Assembly: GCF_030506285.1 (NCBI RefSeq)
Contig: NZ_CP119422.1
Span: 930,001 to 994,000, forward strand
DNA from: Catalinimonas niigatensis
Lineage (GTDB): Bacteria; Bacteroidota; Bacteroidia; Cytophagales; Cyclobacteriaceae
DNA length: 64,000 nucleotides
Reading direction: 5' to 3'
Positions 53,054 through 63,200 of the stretch are shown here, piece by piece. The notes below the pieces were generated by a model. It was not told the origin of the DNA. It did not search any database and saw only the letters and a program-made list of their open reading frames with translations. A program made the translations under genes and the position numbers. How positions within the stretch are numbered: position 1 is the first letter of the stretch; each line of letters opens with the position of its first letter.

Positions 53054-54727
53054 TCAGTTCAAAGAATTTTCTCTTGCTGCCTTAAATTCAGAGCTACTTT
53101 TCCATTGGGGAAAATTTCTTTCGTTAGCCAGACGATAGCCAATATTGAATAATAACTCTCCATCCAGCACCATTCCTTCAAAATTCCATTCATCAGCTAT
53201 ATATTCGTCAGAAGGCTGATGATAATGTTTTTGCGTCCAGGCAGCATTTTGTTCTTTGGTCCATTCCTTGCCTTTCTCCATTTGCTCTGATTCCCCGCTG
53301 GCATATAAAGCCGGAACACCTACTTTGGCGAAATTAAAATGGTCGGAGCGGAAGAAATATCCTTTTTCCGGCTGAGGGTCAGGAATAATATATCTACCCT
53401 GTGCTTTAGCTGCCGCTTCTGCGTATTCATCCAGTTCGGACTGTCCATAGCCTACAACAGTCAGGTCTTTCATAGGTCCAAGAAACCAGATACCATCCAT
53501 ATTAATGTTTGCTACTGTTTTGTCTAATGGATAGATTGGATTTTCAGCATAGTAAGCCGATCCCAAAAGGCCTTGCTCTTCTGCAGTAACTGCCAGAAAG
53601 ATCACACTACGTTCCGGTTTTTGCTCAAGTTTACTGAAAGCATTGGCAATCTCCAGCATCACAGCTACACCACTGGCGTTATCCAGCGCACCATTATAGA
53701 TAGAGTCACCTTCTACCGGTTCGTTGACTCCAATGTGGTCCCAGTGGGCTGAATAAATGATGTATTCATCTGGATATTCACTACCTGTCAGTTTAGCAAC
53801 TACATTTTGTGAAGTTGCCAATTCATAATCTACCTCCATAGAGAGCGAAGCTGTCATACCCAGACTTACTGGCTTAAAATCTGCCTGACGTGCCATTCCC
53901 AAATAATTATCTATTCCTGCTGATTGAAAGATTTTCTGAGCTGAAGCAATATCTACCCAGCCCTCAAAGGCACAGCGAGACATATTATTGTCTTCTGGCT
54001 GAAGATAGAGGGCCTTCCCAGTCCAGCTGCTTCTTACCACACCCCAGGGATAGCCAGCGGGAGCGGTATTATGAACGATAATCACGCCTTCAGCCCCCTG
54101 ACGCGCTGCCTCTTCATATTTATAAGTCCAGCGCCCATAGTAAGTCATGGTATTCCCTTTGAAGAAAGAGGAATCTTGCGTTCCAAATCCCGGATCATTG
54201 ACCAGCACAACTGCTGTTTTACCTTTCATATCCACTCCTTCATAGTCATTCCAACCATATTCAGGAGCTACAATGCCAAAACCACAGAAAACCAGTTCTG
54301 AATCTTTCACTTCGACCTGATCCGTTACTCTACGGGTTAGGGCTACAAAATTATCCCGATAGGTTAACTTCAATTCTTCCTCGTCAGACTGAATGATTAA
54401 ATCAGTAGTGGGAACTGCCTCAATTTCTACCAAGGGAACAGCCTGTAAATAACTATCTCCGCTTCCAGGTTCAAGCCCCATATTTTGAAATTGTGCTTCA
54501 AGATACCCTACTGTCTTTTCCTCACCAGCTGAAAAAGGCATTCTGCCTTCAAATTCATCTGAAGCCAGCGTAGAAATATGTGTTCTTAGTTCTTCTTCAC
54601 TAATTTCAATGTCAGGAGTCTCGGTTTCAGCTTGGGGTGAGTTACAAGCGCCCATAGTAAGCAGAATGAAGGATAAAGTGTAAGACCATGTTTGGACACA
54701 ATTTCTCTTAAAAGAATTCGATGACAT
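53054..54727 (-). CDS. M28 family zinc peptidase, predicted lipoprotein
   Basis: The 557-residue protein has a lipoprotein signal (Cys28 in TMGAC), a PA domain inserted in the first half (about 110-290) and the M28 catalytic domain. The zinc ligands are seen at SAHWDHIG, then GALDNASGVAVMLEIA, the catalytic pair in VTAEEQGLLGS and later SDHFNFAKVGVPALY. Members release amino acids or dipeptides from peptides in the periplasm or at the surface. The gene stands alone, divergent from the OmpA-like gene at 54894. Confidence 0.93.
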   Translation of the reverse strand: MSSNSFKRNCVQTWSYTLSFILLTMGACNSPQAETETPDIEISEEELRTHISTLASDEFEGRMPFSAGEEKTVGYLEAQFQNMGLEPGSGDSYLQAVPLVEIEAVPTTDLIIQSDEEELKLTYRDNFVALTRRVTDQVEVKDSELVFCGFGIVAPEYGWNDYEGVDMKGKTAVVLVNDPGFGTQDSSFFKGNTMTYYGRWTYKYEEAARQGAEGVIIVHNTAPAGYPWGVVRSSWTGKALYLQPEDNNMSRCAFEGWVDIASAQKIFQSAGIDNYLGMARQADFKPVSLGMTASLSMEVDYELATSQNVVAKLTGSEYPDEYIIYSAHWDHIGVNEPVEGDSIYNGALDNASGVAVMLEIANAFSKLEQKPERSVIFLAVTAEEQGLLGSAYYAENPIYPLDKTVANINMDGIWFLGPMKDLTVVGYGQSELDEYAEAAAKAQGRYIIPDPQPEKGYFFRSDHFNFAKVGVPALYASGESEQMEKGKEWTKEQNAAWTQKHYHQPSDEYIADEWNFEGMVLDGELLFNIGYRLANERNFPQWKSSSEFKAARENSLN

Positions 54728-54893
54728 AAGAAAATATTAATAAAGTTATATTTATTCTTAAATAATTATGTTTTTATTACTATCAATCTCTCAATTTTAC
54801 CACTTAGGTAATATAATAGAAGAACTTGGGTGTTAAAATTAAATAATATGAAAAGAATTTGCGAGAAGAATATTACGCAAAATAATATATGGC

Positions 54894-56114
54894 ATGAGAG
54901 TTTCCAACGATTTATTCAAGCTGCTTTTCATTTGTTTTTTTATATGTGGCCATACAAATAGTACAATAACCCTGAATGAAGAAATTAAGGGAAATAAAAA
55001 AGCAATAATAAGGTACGGACAGGAACCCGATGCCCTTCATACAGGAAACTATCTTATCATCGGGGTTTTTGAATACGAAAAAAATGCCCGTCGCTTTACC
55101 AACAAAGCACTTAAAGACGGACTGAAAGCTGATTATAAATTTTATTCAAAAACCGGTTTTTTTTATGTTTATACCAATAGTGATAGTGTCAGAGATGATA
55201 TGATTGAGGCTTATCAATACCTCAGAAATAAAACCTCCTATAATGATGCATGGATTTTTACTGTCCAGGATGAAAAACCAGAGATAGAATACAAACCGAA
55301 AGATAAAGAAATATCCTATGGACAGCCTTTTGTAGTAGCTTCTGATCTGGAGCATAAAGATAAACCTGAGCCAGCAAGTTTACTCCATGTAGATCAGATG
55401 GTAGTGGTATTTGAAACGATTAATCATCAGACTGGTGATAGCGTAAATACCGAGATCCAACTGGTAGACAGCAGAAAAGCCAGGCTCATTGAAAAACTTG
55501 GTCAAAATCAAACCTGGAATTTCAGCAAACAAGAGTTTGCTTTAGATACAGTACAGGTAATTGCTCAAGCGCTTGGATACCGTAAATTTCAAATAGACTG
55601 GGCTGTATCTTCACCCTTAAATGATTCTGCTAATTATTTCACTTCCATCAGAAATGATACCCTCATCGTGCATCTACCGCTGATGGAACTAGAAGTTGGT
55701 GATGTGCAGGTGATGTACAATACCTATTTTTACGGAAACTCTACTGTTATGCGTATACAATCTATGTACGAATTGGAAGAGTTATACAAAGCCTTAAATA
55801 GAAATCCTGCTATGAAAATCAAGTTACATGGACATACCAATGGGAATTTTAGAGGGATTGTCTACTTGTATTTGGAAGAAGCAAAAAACTTCTTTGAATT
55901 AGCACGTACTAAAGAATATAAGAAAAGAAGTGTAAGCTCTACTTCCCTCTCTGCTTCCCGAGCCGAAACAATCAAAAGTTATTTAACACATCTCGGCATC
56001 GCCCCTGAAAGAATCGAAACCGTAGGATGGGGAGGCAAAAAAATGTTATATGAACAAGACTCTCCCATGGCAAAAAATAACATTCGCGTAGAAATAGAAG
56101 TGCTTAGTAAATAA
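54894..56114 (+). CDS. OmpA-family protein with SPOR-like N-terminal domain
   Basis: The 406-residue protein has a signal peptide (LFKLLFICFFICG), a region at about 45-120 with the pattern of a SPOR domain (YLIIGVFEYEKNARRFTNKA then FFYVYTNS), a middle domain (about 155-260) of unknown type, and a C-terminal OmpA-like peptidoglycan-binding domain (MKIKLHGHTNG; SASRAETIKSYLTHLGIAPE; NIRVEIEV). The OmpA domain would hold it to the cell wall from the periplasm, with the SPOR-like part also suited to glycan binding. SPOR assignment is by pattern only. Similar multi-domain proteins occur near T9SS/gliding genes; none are next to it here. Confidence 0.82.
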   Translation: MRVSNDLFKLLFICFFICGHTNSTITLNEEIKGNKKAIIRYGQEPDALHTGNYLIIGVFEYEKNARRFTNKALKDGLKADYKFYSKTGFFYVYTNSDSVRDDMIEAYQYLRNKTSYNDAWIFTVQDEKPEIEYKPKDKEISYGQPFVVASDLEHKDKPEPASLLHVDQMVVVFETINHQTGDSVNTEIQLVDSRKARLIEKLGQNQTWNFSKQEFALDTVQVIAQALGYRKFQIDWAVSSPLNDSANYFTSIRNDTLIVHLPLMELEVGDVQVMYNTYFYGNSTVMRIQSMYELEELYKALNRNPAMKIKLHGHTNGNFRGIVYLYLEEAKNFFELARTKEYKKRSVSSTSLSASRAETIKSYLTHLGIAPERIETVGWGGKKMLYEQDSPMAKNNIRVEIEVLSK

Positions 56115-56255
56115 GTAAATTTCTTTCATGTAATACAATAGGCAATCAATGCCAAGGAAATTAAGAACTATTCAATAGTTTTTATAAATTGATGTGTGTA
56201 AGGTTCCCTCAACAGCAATTTGGTATAATACTTTTTTACCTTGTTTATTTGCTAA

Positions 56256-56630
56256 ATGAATACTTTTAACTTTTATAATGATGTCGTGGAATTTGATATT
56301 CAGGACGGTATCCTATTTGGCAAGTATAAAGTTTCAAAAATAGACTTGGAATCAGCAAAAAAGGCTACTGTTTTCAGGAAACAAATTACCAATGGTAAGA
56401 AATTTCCTTCCATTGCTAATATTTCTATGGTCAAGGAGGTTACCAAAGAAACCAGGGAGTATTTTTCAGACGAGGCAGGTGATGATTTAACTGCCCTGGC
56501 AGTCATTGTAAGCAATCCTGTGACAAGAATGATGGGAAATTTCTTTCTTAAGTTTCACCAACCTAAATACCCTTTTAAGTTTTTTAGTGACACATCTAGT
56601 GCTAAACAATGGATAACTGATTATAAGTAA
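56256..56630 (+). CDS. STAS/SpoIIAA-like small protein, copy 1
   Basis: The 124-residue soluble protein has the strand-helix layout of the SpoIIAA/STAS-like proteins seen in Cytophagales: VVEFDIQDGILFGKYKV, a helix with ESAKKATVFRKQI, the strand FPSIANISMVKEV, then LTALAVIVSNPVTRMMGNFF and the closing FFSDTSSAKQWI. It begins an operon: the second copy follows after 15 bases and a histidine kinase after that. Proteins of this type have no proven function; STAS-domain partners often act as protein-protein switches. Confidence 0.8.
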   Translation: MNTFNFYNDVVEFDIQDGILFGKYKVSKIDLESAKKATVFRKQITNGKKFPSIANISMVKEVTKETREYFSDEAGDDLTALAVIVSNPVTRMMGNFFLKFHQPKYPFKFFSDTSSAKQWITDYK

Positions 56631-56645
56631 CACAACCTCAGTATA

Positions 56646-57023
56646 ATGAATCAAAACAAATTTGAGAATGACTACTTTTATGCTGAATTGAATGATAATA
56701 TTGTTACTGTACAGTACAAACCAAATCTGCATTTAAAGTTAGATGATGCCCATCGTATCGTAGCTGAGCGCTTAGCATACTTTGGCAATTTAAAGACTCC
56801 GGTACTCATCAAAAGTTCTCGTATCAAAAGCATTGATAAACAGGCCCGAGAATATCTGTTCAATGAAGGCTTGATCAATATTACCGCTATTGCTTTGGTT
56901 GAAACAAGTACCGTAGAGAAAGTACTTACCACGATTGTCTTTAATTTTAACAAGCCTAAAATCCCTCATAAGGTATTTTCCAGTAACCAGGATGCAATGA
57001 AGTGGTTGAGAAAGTTTTTGTAG
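56646..57023 (+). CDS. STAS/SpoIIAA-like small protein, copy 2
   Basis: The 125-residue protein is a diverged copy of the gene before it: YAELNDNIVTVQYKP, a helix DDAHRIVAERLAYF, the strand TPVLIKSSRIKSI, INITAIALVETSTVEKVLTTI, and FSSNQDAMKWL at the end. The residues before and after the central NITAIALVE strand line up with LTALAVIVSN of copy 1, which supports tandem duplication. The kinase gene begins one base after its stop, so both are likely translated in step. Confidence 0.8.
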   Translation: MNQNKFENDYFYAELNDNIVTVQYKPNLHLKLDDAHRIVAERLAYFGNLKTPVLIKSSRIKSIDKQAREYLFNEGLINITAIALVETSTVEKVLTTIVFNFNKPKIPHKVFSSNQDAMKWLRKFL

Positions 57024-57024
57024 T

Positions 57025-58263
57025 ATGGGTGCAAATAATCGTATAGAAAAAATAAATCACCTTATTCTTGAAATTGCTAATGGAAACTTCGATCATAAAT
57101 TAGAGATTTCAGATGAATTTGATGAAGTAGATGCTATTGTAGCCGGTATCAATATGCTCGGTGAGGAACTTAAGGCATCTATGATCGCCAAAAACTACCT
57201 GAAAAGTATATTTGAGGGAATTATAGATATGCTAATCATTTTTGATGAGCATATGTTTATCAAAGAAGTAAATCATAAAACCATTGAGCTTTTAGGTTTT
57301 GATGAGTCCTGTTTGATAGGTCAGCCTGTTAGCAGTCTCTTTCCCAGAGGAGAAAAAAAGCTAATTAATTTAATTAAAACCAAACTGGTAAAACAGGGTT
57401 TTCTATATAACCAAGAAACATCATTCAGGCAAGCAATTGGGGATGTACTTCCCGTTTCCATTTCCCTATCCGTTCTTAAAGACAATCATAATGAAGAGAA
57501 AGGATTTATACTGATTGCAAAAGATTTAAAGCATGTTTTACTGACAGCGAATGCTTTAAAACAGAAAAATGAAGAGCTTAAAACTTTGGTGTATAAAGTC
57601 TCCCATGATCTGAAAGGTCCGGTAGCATCAGTTATTGGCCTCCTGAATCTGGTAGATATGGCTGGCGATGATTTGCCCACTATACAAAATTATTTATTTC
57701 ACGTCAGAAGCAGCCTTGATAAGCTTAACCATACCATTGTAAGTTTATTGGAGTATTCATTATCTTCTCAGCCGGATTATGAAATTGAGACCATATATAT
57801 CAAAGACTTGTTAATAGAAGTGATTCAAAGTTATGCATCTTTTCCTGGAAGAAATCAAGTAACAATTCAGTTGGAAGCCACAGAAGATCTGATCATTAAA
57901 ACAGGAAGAAAACTACTAACCTCTATTTTTCAACACTTGATAGAAAATGCGATTACCTACCGTGCCCCTTTTAAAAAACATGCGCTGCTAAAAATCACTA
58001 CTTACCGGCAAGGAAAAAATATTTTATTTACTTTTAAGGATAATGGTTGTGGAATGGAAAGTCAGGTCGCTGCTCGTGCTTTTGATATGTTTTACCGGGG
58101 CACTCAAACTTCTAAGGGAAGCGGGCTAGGCTTATTTATTGCTAAAACCAATATAGAAAGACTGGGTGGTGAAATTTCATTAAGTAGCAAAACCGGATTG
58201 GGTACAGAGGTTCGTTTACATTTGCCGTCACTTACTGAAAATACCATCAGTATCTCAAAATAA
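57025..58263 (+). CDS. Soluble PAS histidine kinase of the STAS operon
   Basis: The 412-residue protein has no membrane segment. An N-terminal HAMP-like coiled coil (about 1-55, EIANGNFDHKLEISDEFDEV) leads into a PAS domain (about 60-170), a HisKA domain with His194 (YKVSHDLKGPVASVIGLL) and a HATPase domain (N box HLIENAITYR; DNGCGMESQ; GSGLGLFIAKTNIERLGG). The isolated HAMP-like part in a cytoplasmic kinase suggests signals come from a partner protein, and the two STAS-like proteins made just before it are obvious candidates. No response regulator is next to it. Confidence 0.9.
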   Translation: MGANNRIEKINHLILEIANGNFDHKLEISDEFDEVDAIVAGINMLGEELKASMIAKNYLKSIFEGIIDMLIIFDEHMFIKEVNHKTIELLGFDESCLIGQPVSSLFPRGEKKLINLIKTKLVKQGFLYNQETSFRQAIGDVLPVSISLSVLKDNHNEEKGFILIAKDLKHVLLTANALKQKNEELKTLVYKVSHDLKGPVASVIGLLNLVDMAGDDLPTIQNYLFHVRSSLDKLNHTIVSLLEYSLSSQPDYEIETIYIKDLLIEVIQSYASFPGRNQVTIQLEATEDLIIKTGRKLLTSIFQHLIENAITYRAPFKKHALLKITTYRQGKNILFTFKDNGCGMESQVAARAFDMFYRGTQTSKGSGLGLFIAKTNIERLGGEISLSSKTGLGTEVRLHLPSLTENTISISK

Positions 58264-58284
58264 TGAACCTTCAATTTTTTTGCT

Positions 58285-58785
58285 TTGAAAGTTAAAACCA
58301 CTGCCATTTTTTTACTAACAAATACCCCCCAGCAAATATTGGCCACCCATGCTTTTGCTGAACAAAGTATTACCCGTATAGTACAATATCTCAAACCTTC
58401 CACTGAGTTTACAGGGCTCCCACGTTATACCATCTTTATCAAACATGAGGAGGATTTACATGCTTTTGTAAAGCAGATACCTGAGTTAGCCTGGGAAATG
58501 CTTGAATACGCGGAAGAACCTTTGGAGTTGGTTTATCCCCAAAAAAAATATAGCCCTCCCTTTGAAGATGATAATTTTATCAGCATTAGATTAGTCAAAC
58601 AAAACAAGTTGAACCAACTGGTGCATAAGTTTGGGCCCCTCATCACCTTTCCGCTTGAACCATCGGCTTCATACCCGGATTTGCCCATTGATGAAGAGAT
58701 CAATTGTGGTGATAAAAAGAGCCCATATCATTCTGTAAAAACAATGAAGCTTTTTGATGATGGCAGCTTTACTTTTCTTAGGTGA
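58285..58785 (+). CDS. Divergent YrdC/Sua5-like protein
   Basis: The 166-residue protein shows the outline of a YrdC/Sua5 domain: FLLTNTPQQILATHAF in place of the usual T-D-T-x-x-G-L, GLPRYTIFIKHEEDLHAF in place of the K-x-R-P-x-x-P-L stretch, EEPLELVYPQKK and ISIRLVKQNKLNQLVHKFGP with PLEPSASYPDLP at the SAN-x-S-G position. Key ATP and threonylcarbamoyl-forming residues are changed, so it may have lost the t6A-precursor activity. The start is TTG at 58285; no ATG is in frame upstream. It lies between the kinase and cca. Confidence 0.6.
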   Translation: MKVKTTAIFLLTNTPQQILATHAFAEQSITRIVQYLKPSTEFTGLPRYTIFIKHEEDLHAFVKQIPELAWEMLEYAEEPLELVYPQKKYSPPFEDDNFISIRLVKQNKLNQLVHKFGPLITFPLEPSASYPDLPIDEEINCGDKKSPYHSVKTMKLFDDGSFTFLR

Positions 58786-58793
58786 TTGTTCTT

Positions 58794-58823
58794 GTTAACT
58801 TTACAAAGAAAGTTTTAGTTAAC
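58794..58823. promoter_or_regulatory. Repeated GTTAAC boxes directly upstream of cca
   Basis: GTTAAC, itself palindromic, occurs at 58794-58799 and again at 58818-58823, one base before the cca ATG, each next to an AAAGTT- or AACTTT-type run. The pair could be an operator overlapping the translation start. Confidence 0.3.
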
Positions 58824-58824
58824 C

Positions 58825-60264
58825 ATGATGAATTTCAAATCAACTCTAGATAAAAACCCGATATTTCAGATGATTGCAGACGCTGCAAATGATTTGAAAG
58901 TAGAAACTTATACTGTAGGAGGATATGTAAGGGACCTAATTTTGAAGAGACCTTCCAAAGACATTGATATTGTATGCGTAGGAGACGGCATCAAACTGGC
59001 AAACGAGATAGCCAAACGGATAGAGCAAAAAACTAAAGTGAATACTCCCGTAGCGATCTTTAAGAATTTTGGTACGGCTATGCTACGTTTCAAAGATCTT
59101 GAAGTTGAGTTTGTAGGAGCGAGAAAAGAATCTTATCGCTCAGATTCCAGAAAACCCAGCGTTACGCAAGGCACTTTACAAGAAGACCAACTTCGTCGTG
59201 ACTTTAGCATCAATGCACTGGCTATCAGCCTGAATCAAGAAAACTTTGGTGATTTAATTGATCCATTTGATGGGGTTAAGGATTTGAAAAGAAAACAAAT
59301 CAAAACTCCTCTTGATCCTGACATCACTTTCTCTGATGACCCGCTGAGAATGATGCGCGCAGTACGTTTTGCTGCACAGCTCAAGTTTGATATTACTCCC
59401 GATACCTTTGATGCCATTATACGTAATGCAGAGCGTATAAAAATAGTCTCTCAGGAAAGGATTAGCGATGAACTAAACAAGATTATTCTCTCTGATACTC
59501 CCAGCTATGGGTTTAAGCTACTTTATCATGCCCAACTCCTGCCAATTATCTTTCCAGAATTTGTAGCACTGATGGGCGTAGATACCATAGATGGAAGGTC
59601 TCATAAAGATAATTTTTACCATACCCTTCAGGTACTTGATAACATCTCTGAAGTCACTGATGACCTATGGCTCCGCTGGGCAGCGATTTTGCATGACATA
59701 GCCAAACCTGCTACCAAAAAGTATGATAAACATGCCGGTTGGACTTTTCATGGCCACGAGGATAAAGGCGCTCGTATGGTGCCTAAAATCTTTAAAAATC
59801 TCAAGCTTCCCCTTGATCAGAAGATGAAGTACGTACAGAAACTAGTAAAGCTTCATCTTCGTCCTATTGCTTTAGTCAAAGATGAAGTGTCTGACTCTGC
59901 TATCAGGCGTCTGCTCTATGAAGCCGGGGATGATGTAGAGGATCTTATGAAACTATGCCGAGCCGATATTACTTCCAAAAACAACCTGAAAGTAAAGAAG
60001 TATCTCCAAAATTTTGATACAGTAGTAGAAAAAATGGCAGAAGTGGAAAGCAAAGACAAGCTCAGAAACTTTCAACCTCCTATTTCTGGTGAAGATGTAA
60101 TGCATATTTTTGATCTGAAACCATCTAAGGTGGTTGGAGAAATAAAAAACGATATCAGGGAAGCTATACTGGATGGTAAAATCAATAATTCACGTGAGGA
60201 GGCATACCGTTACATGATTATACTTGCCCGGCAAAAAGGCTTAGAAGCTGTCCGAACAATTTAA
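58825..60264 (+). CDS. cca: CCA-adding tRNA nucleotidyltransferase with HD domain
   Basis: The 479-residue protein has the class II head with GGYVRD (about 32-37) and the metal-binding DIDIV (46-50), the RRDFSINALAI motif, the RNA-binding neck (DPLRMMRAVRFAAQL) and an HD-type phosphohydrolase domain (ILHDIAKPATKK; HGHEDKGARMV) of the CCA/poly(A) polymerase-HDIG form found in Bacteroidota. It adds or repairs the 3' CCA on tRNAs such as the one in this window, which does not encode it. ATG at 58825 is preferred to the ATG at 58828. Its TAA overlaps the stop of the opposite gene. Confidence 0.95.
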   Translation: MMNFKSTLDKNPIFQMIADAANDLKVETYTVGGYVRDLILKRPSKDIDIVCVGDGIKLANEIAKRIEQKTKVNTPVAIFKNFGTAMLRFKDLEVEFVGARKESYRSDSRKPSVTQGTLQEDQLRRDFSINALAISLNQENFGDLIDPFDGVKDLKRKQIKTPLDPDITFSDDPLRMMRAVRFAAQLKFDITPDTFDAIIRNAERIKIVSQERISDELNKIILSDTPSYGFKLLYHAQLLPIIFPEFVALMGVDTIDGRSHKDNFYHTLQVLDNISEVTDDLWLRWAAILHDIAKPATKKYDKHAGWTFHGHEDKGARMVPKIFKNLKLPLDQKMKYVQKLVKLHLRPIALVKDEVSDSAIRRLLYEAGDDVEDLMKLCRADITSKNNLKVKKYLQNFDTVVEKMAEVESKDKLRNFQPPISGEDVMHIFDLKPSKVVGEIKNDIREAILDGKINNSREEAYRYMIILARQKGLEAVRTI

Positions 60265-63200
60265 TCATTTTTTAAGTCAGCAAAATCCTTGGTTTTTTCC
60301 ATGTTTTTATCAATTCCAATGCTTGATTTTACGCCTGAAAGTATGCTTTGCCACCAGTAATGGAACATGGCTTTGGATGGATCTCTTTGGTAAGAGATAT
60401 TTCCTATTCTTAAAAAAACGGCTTTAGGGTTGTTTGCCTTAAGTACAAATGCATTGGCGATAAATGAACCAAGTTTCTCATCAAATCCGGTATTTCCTTT
60501 TTCCCGGTCAATCATTTGTACACTCAGGTTGTTGTATCTGAAGATCATAGTACCTGTACTTTTCTCCCGGTCTCCCGAAAAATTAAAGCGCATCTCCTGA
60601 TTTACTCCTTCTTTAATATGTACAAAGGCTACTGGCTCCAGTATTTGGTTAAACTTGGTCAGATCCATTTTATCCAGCGTTCCATTAATATAAAATTTCA
60701 GGGATTTACTTGCCAAAGGAAATCTGAATGATGTCTTCAATTTACCTTCACCCAACACTAAAGCCGTGACATCCAGCATGGTAACCACACTATCCTTTAC
60801 GGCCGCTGGATCATTTGTGAGATTTGCTCCAGTAGCGTTCAACGCTTCAAAAGTGATTACTCCGTCTTTTTCTGCGTCCTCTGCTCTTTCCGCATAAGTA
60901 ATCAGTCCGTCTATAATTTGGAGTTGATGAATATTAACCAGATGATCCAAATTAAAAAGTAGTTCCTGATGAAGTCCAGGACGTTTAGTTTCATCCCTGG
61001 GTAACTGATTGTCCCTGAATATTTCAAGTGTAGGTTCATAGACATCCACCCGCCCCACAATAACATTTTTTTTCTTCAGCATTTCCTCAAAATCAACTTC
61101 ATTCAATTCTATTTGATCCACATACAAATGAGCCAAAGACTTATTGTATTCAAATTTTTTCAGAAACTGGCTCCTACTAAGTTGAGGTTGTAGTTTGAGT
61201 CCACTGATACCTATTTTCCGGGCAGCTGACTCAATTTTAATTACATCTGCTGACAAAAGATAGAGACCATCATCCAGACTACGGCTATAATCCTGAATAC
61301 TGATACTTACATCTTCAGCAAAGAACATCCGTTCCGAAGGAGTCTGCTTTGAATCGGTAATAGAAGAAATTTGCTTGTCAAGACGTGTTTGGTCTAGATA
61401 AAAATTTGAAATGTTCGCTTTTAGTTTTGGTGAGGTAAAGCTGATCTTTCTGGTCTTTTTATCATAAATTTCCAGGCTGCTTTCCGGAAAGATAATTTCT
61501 TCAATATTCAGTTTTTTCAGATAAGGAGAAATCACCTCATGAATAGAAGCAGTACTATCCTTGGCATCAGTTTGCTTTACAGCCAGATATACTTTTGAAT
61601 CAGCATGGTTGATATTAAGCTGTTGCACATTGAAATCACCATACAAGTAAGCTTTTTTAAAATCCAGCCCCCGCAGATGAAGATTTGTAGTATTGAAAGC
61701 GATATGTGTATTTTCTTCTAGATTAAAGACCTCTTTAGGCGGGCTGATCTGTAATTTTCCTACTCTTAAATGTGAATCCCTGCTTGAAAAATAAGCATGT
61801 CTAAGCGTCACTTTATGTTTATTTCCTCCTCTGTTTATTAACAAATGATCCGTAAAAAAATTAAAATCAATTTCATCAGCATATAAAATATTATGCAGAT
61901 GCCTGTTTTTTTGGTGGTTTACTCTGATATTACGCGCTTTAAATTCTACAGAATCCACACTTACAAAGCTTAAAGTATCAGCAGCAAACCTTCGCAAATA
62001 GCTAAGCTTTCCTTTTTCTACATTCACATAACGCAGATGAATGTTTCGCAGGTTTGTGTTCAAAAGCTTATTCAGATCGGGTTGTAATGATTGCCAGACA
62101 AGTATTTCGTCCTGATGGGCATGCTTTGATTTTGTCCTCTCCTCTACCTGATAAGAAGGTTTGGTGATGATCAACCTTCCTACTTGTAATAGCTGATCAT
62201 GTATCAGACGATAAGGATCAATATCATCAGCCATAATTTTTTCGCAATATATTTGCAAATTATGCAAATCAGAACCTTTAGGAATATTGGTAATCATGTT
62301 AAGCTTACCCATATCCAGTTGTCCTTCGTATGAATTGTAGTGAATTTCCCCTCCTTTCAATCCGAGTAACGGATAGGTTTCGTCTTCCGGATAAAAATTC
62401 CATTGGTAATCTTGCGCCTTAACATCTAACACATCTGCATAAAAAGGACGAACGCGACTCATATGAGTAAGGGAATCAAGATAAAAACCTTTCAAATGTA
62501 CATCTAGCTTTTGAGCAGCAAATAAAGGCTCTATACCCTTTTTGCTTATCTTCTGAAGCAAAAGCTTCGCATTGTTTATTCTGGCTGAAGGGACTGAAAG
62601 CTTATTCAGATAAGAAGATAGTTGTGGATAGAGTTCTTCAATATCAAAACGAAGCTCTCTTTTAGGTTGATCGTTCTCCTTATAATTAAGTATTATTTGG
62701 GGTGAATACACAGCCAGAAAGGCAAATCCTGCTTGTTGCTCCTGATATATTTTTTTGAGATCTATCTTATTAAACTTCACATAAGGGATATACATTTTGT
62801 CCAGCCACACTTCTGTGGAAGGAGGATTATTTGGATTGGTCAGGAAGCGAATATTTTTAAAGTACGCTTCTTCGGAAAGCGTTGAAATCCTGGCGGCTTC
62901 TACATTTAATGTTCCTCCTTCTCCTTTCTGTCCAGGAAGTAAAAACCTACTGTTCTTTAGAAAAATGTCCATATCCGAAGCAAGTACAGCTACTTTACTA
63001 TCTTCAAATACAAAAGCTGAATCTTTGTCCAGATGATCTATACTAATTGTATCTAAAGTGGCGTAAAAAGTATCTATAGAGGTAATCTGTGTAAATCCGC
63101 TTAAATCATCTTTAGCCTTGATTATCTGAAACTGCCCTGAATCAATCTGTAGCTTCCCGGCCTTAAGCCATTGAAATAATGCCGAAGAATCTCCCGGCGC

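Noticed and set aside
56228-56251. TTTG-N21-TTTATTTG ahead of the first STAS-like gene as a promoter
   Set aside because: The -7 element has a mismatch at a key base and the start site would fall on the ATG itself.
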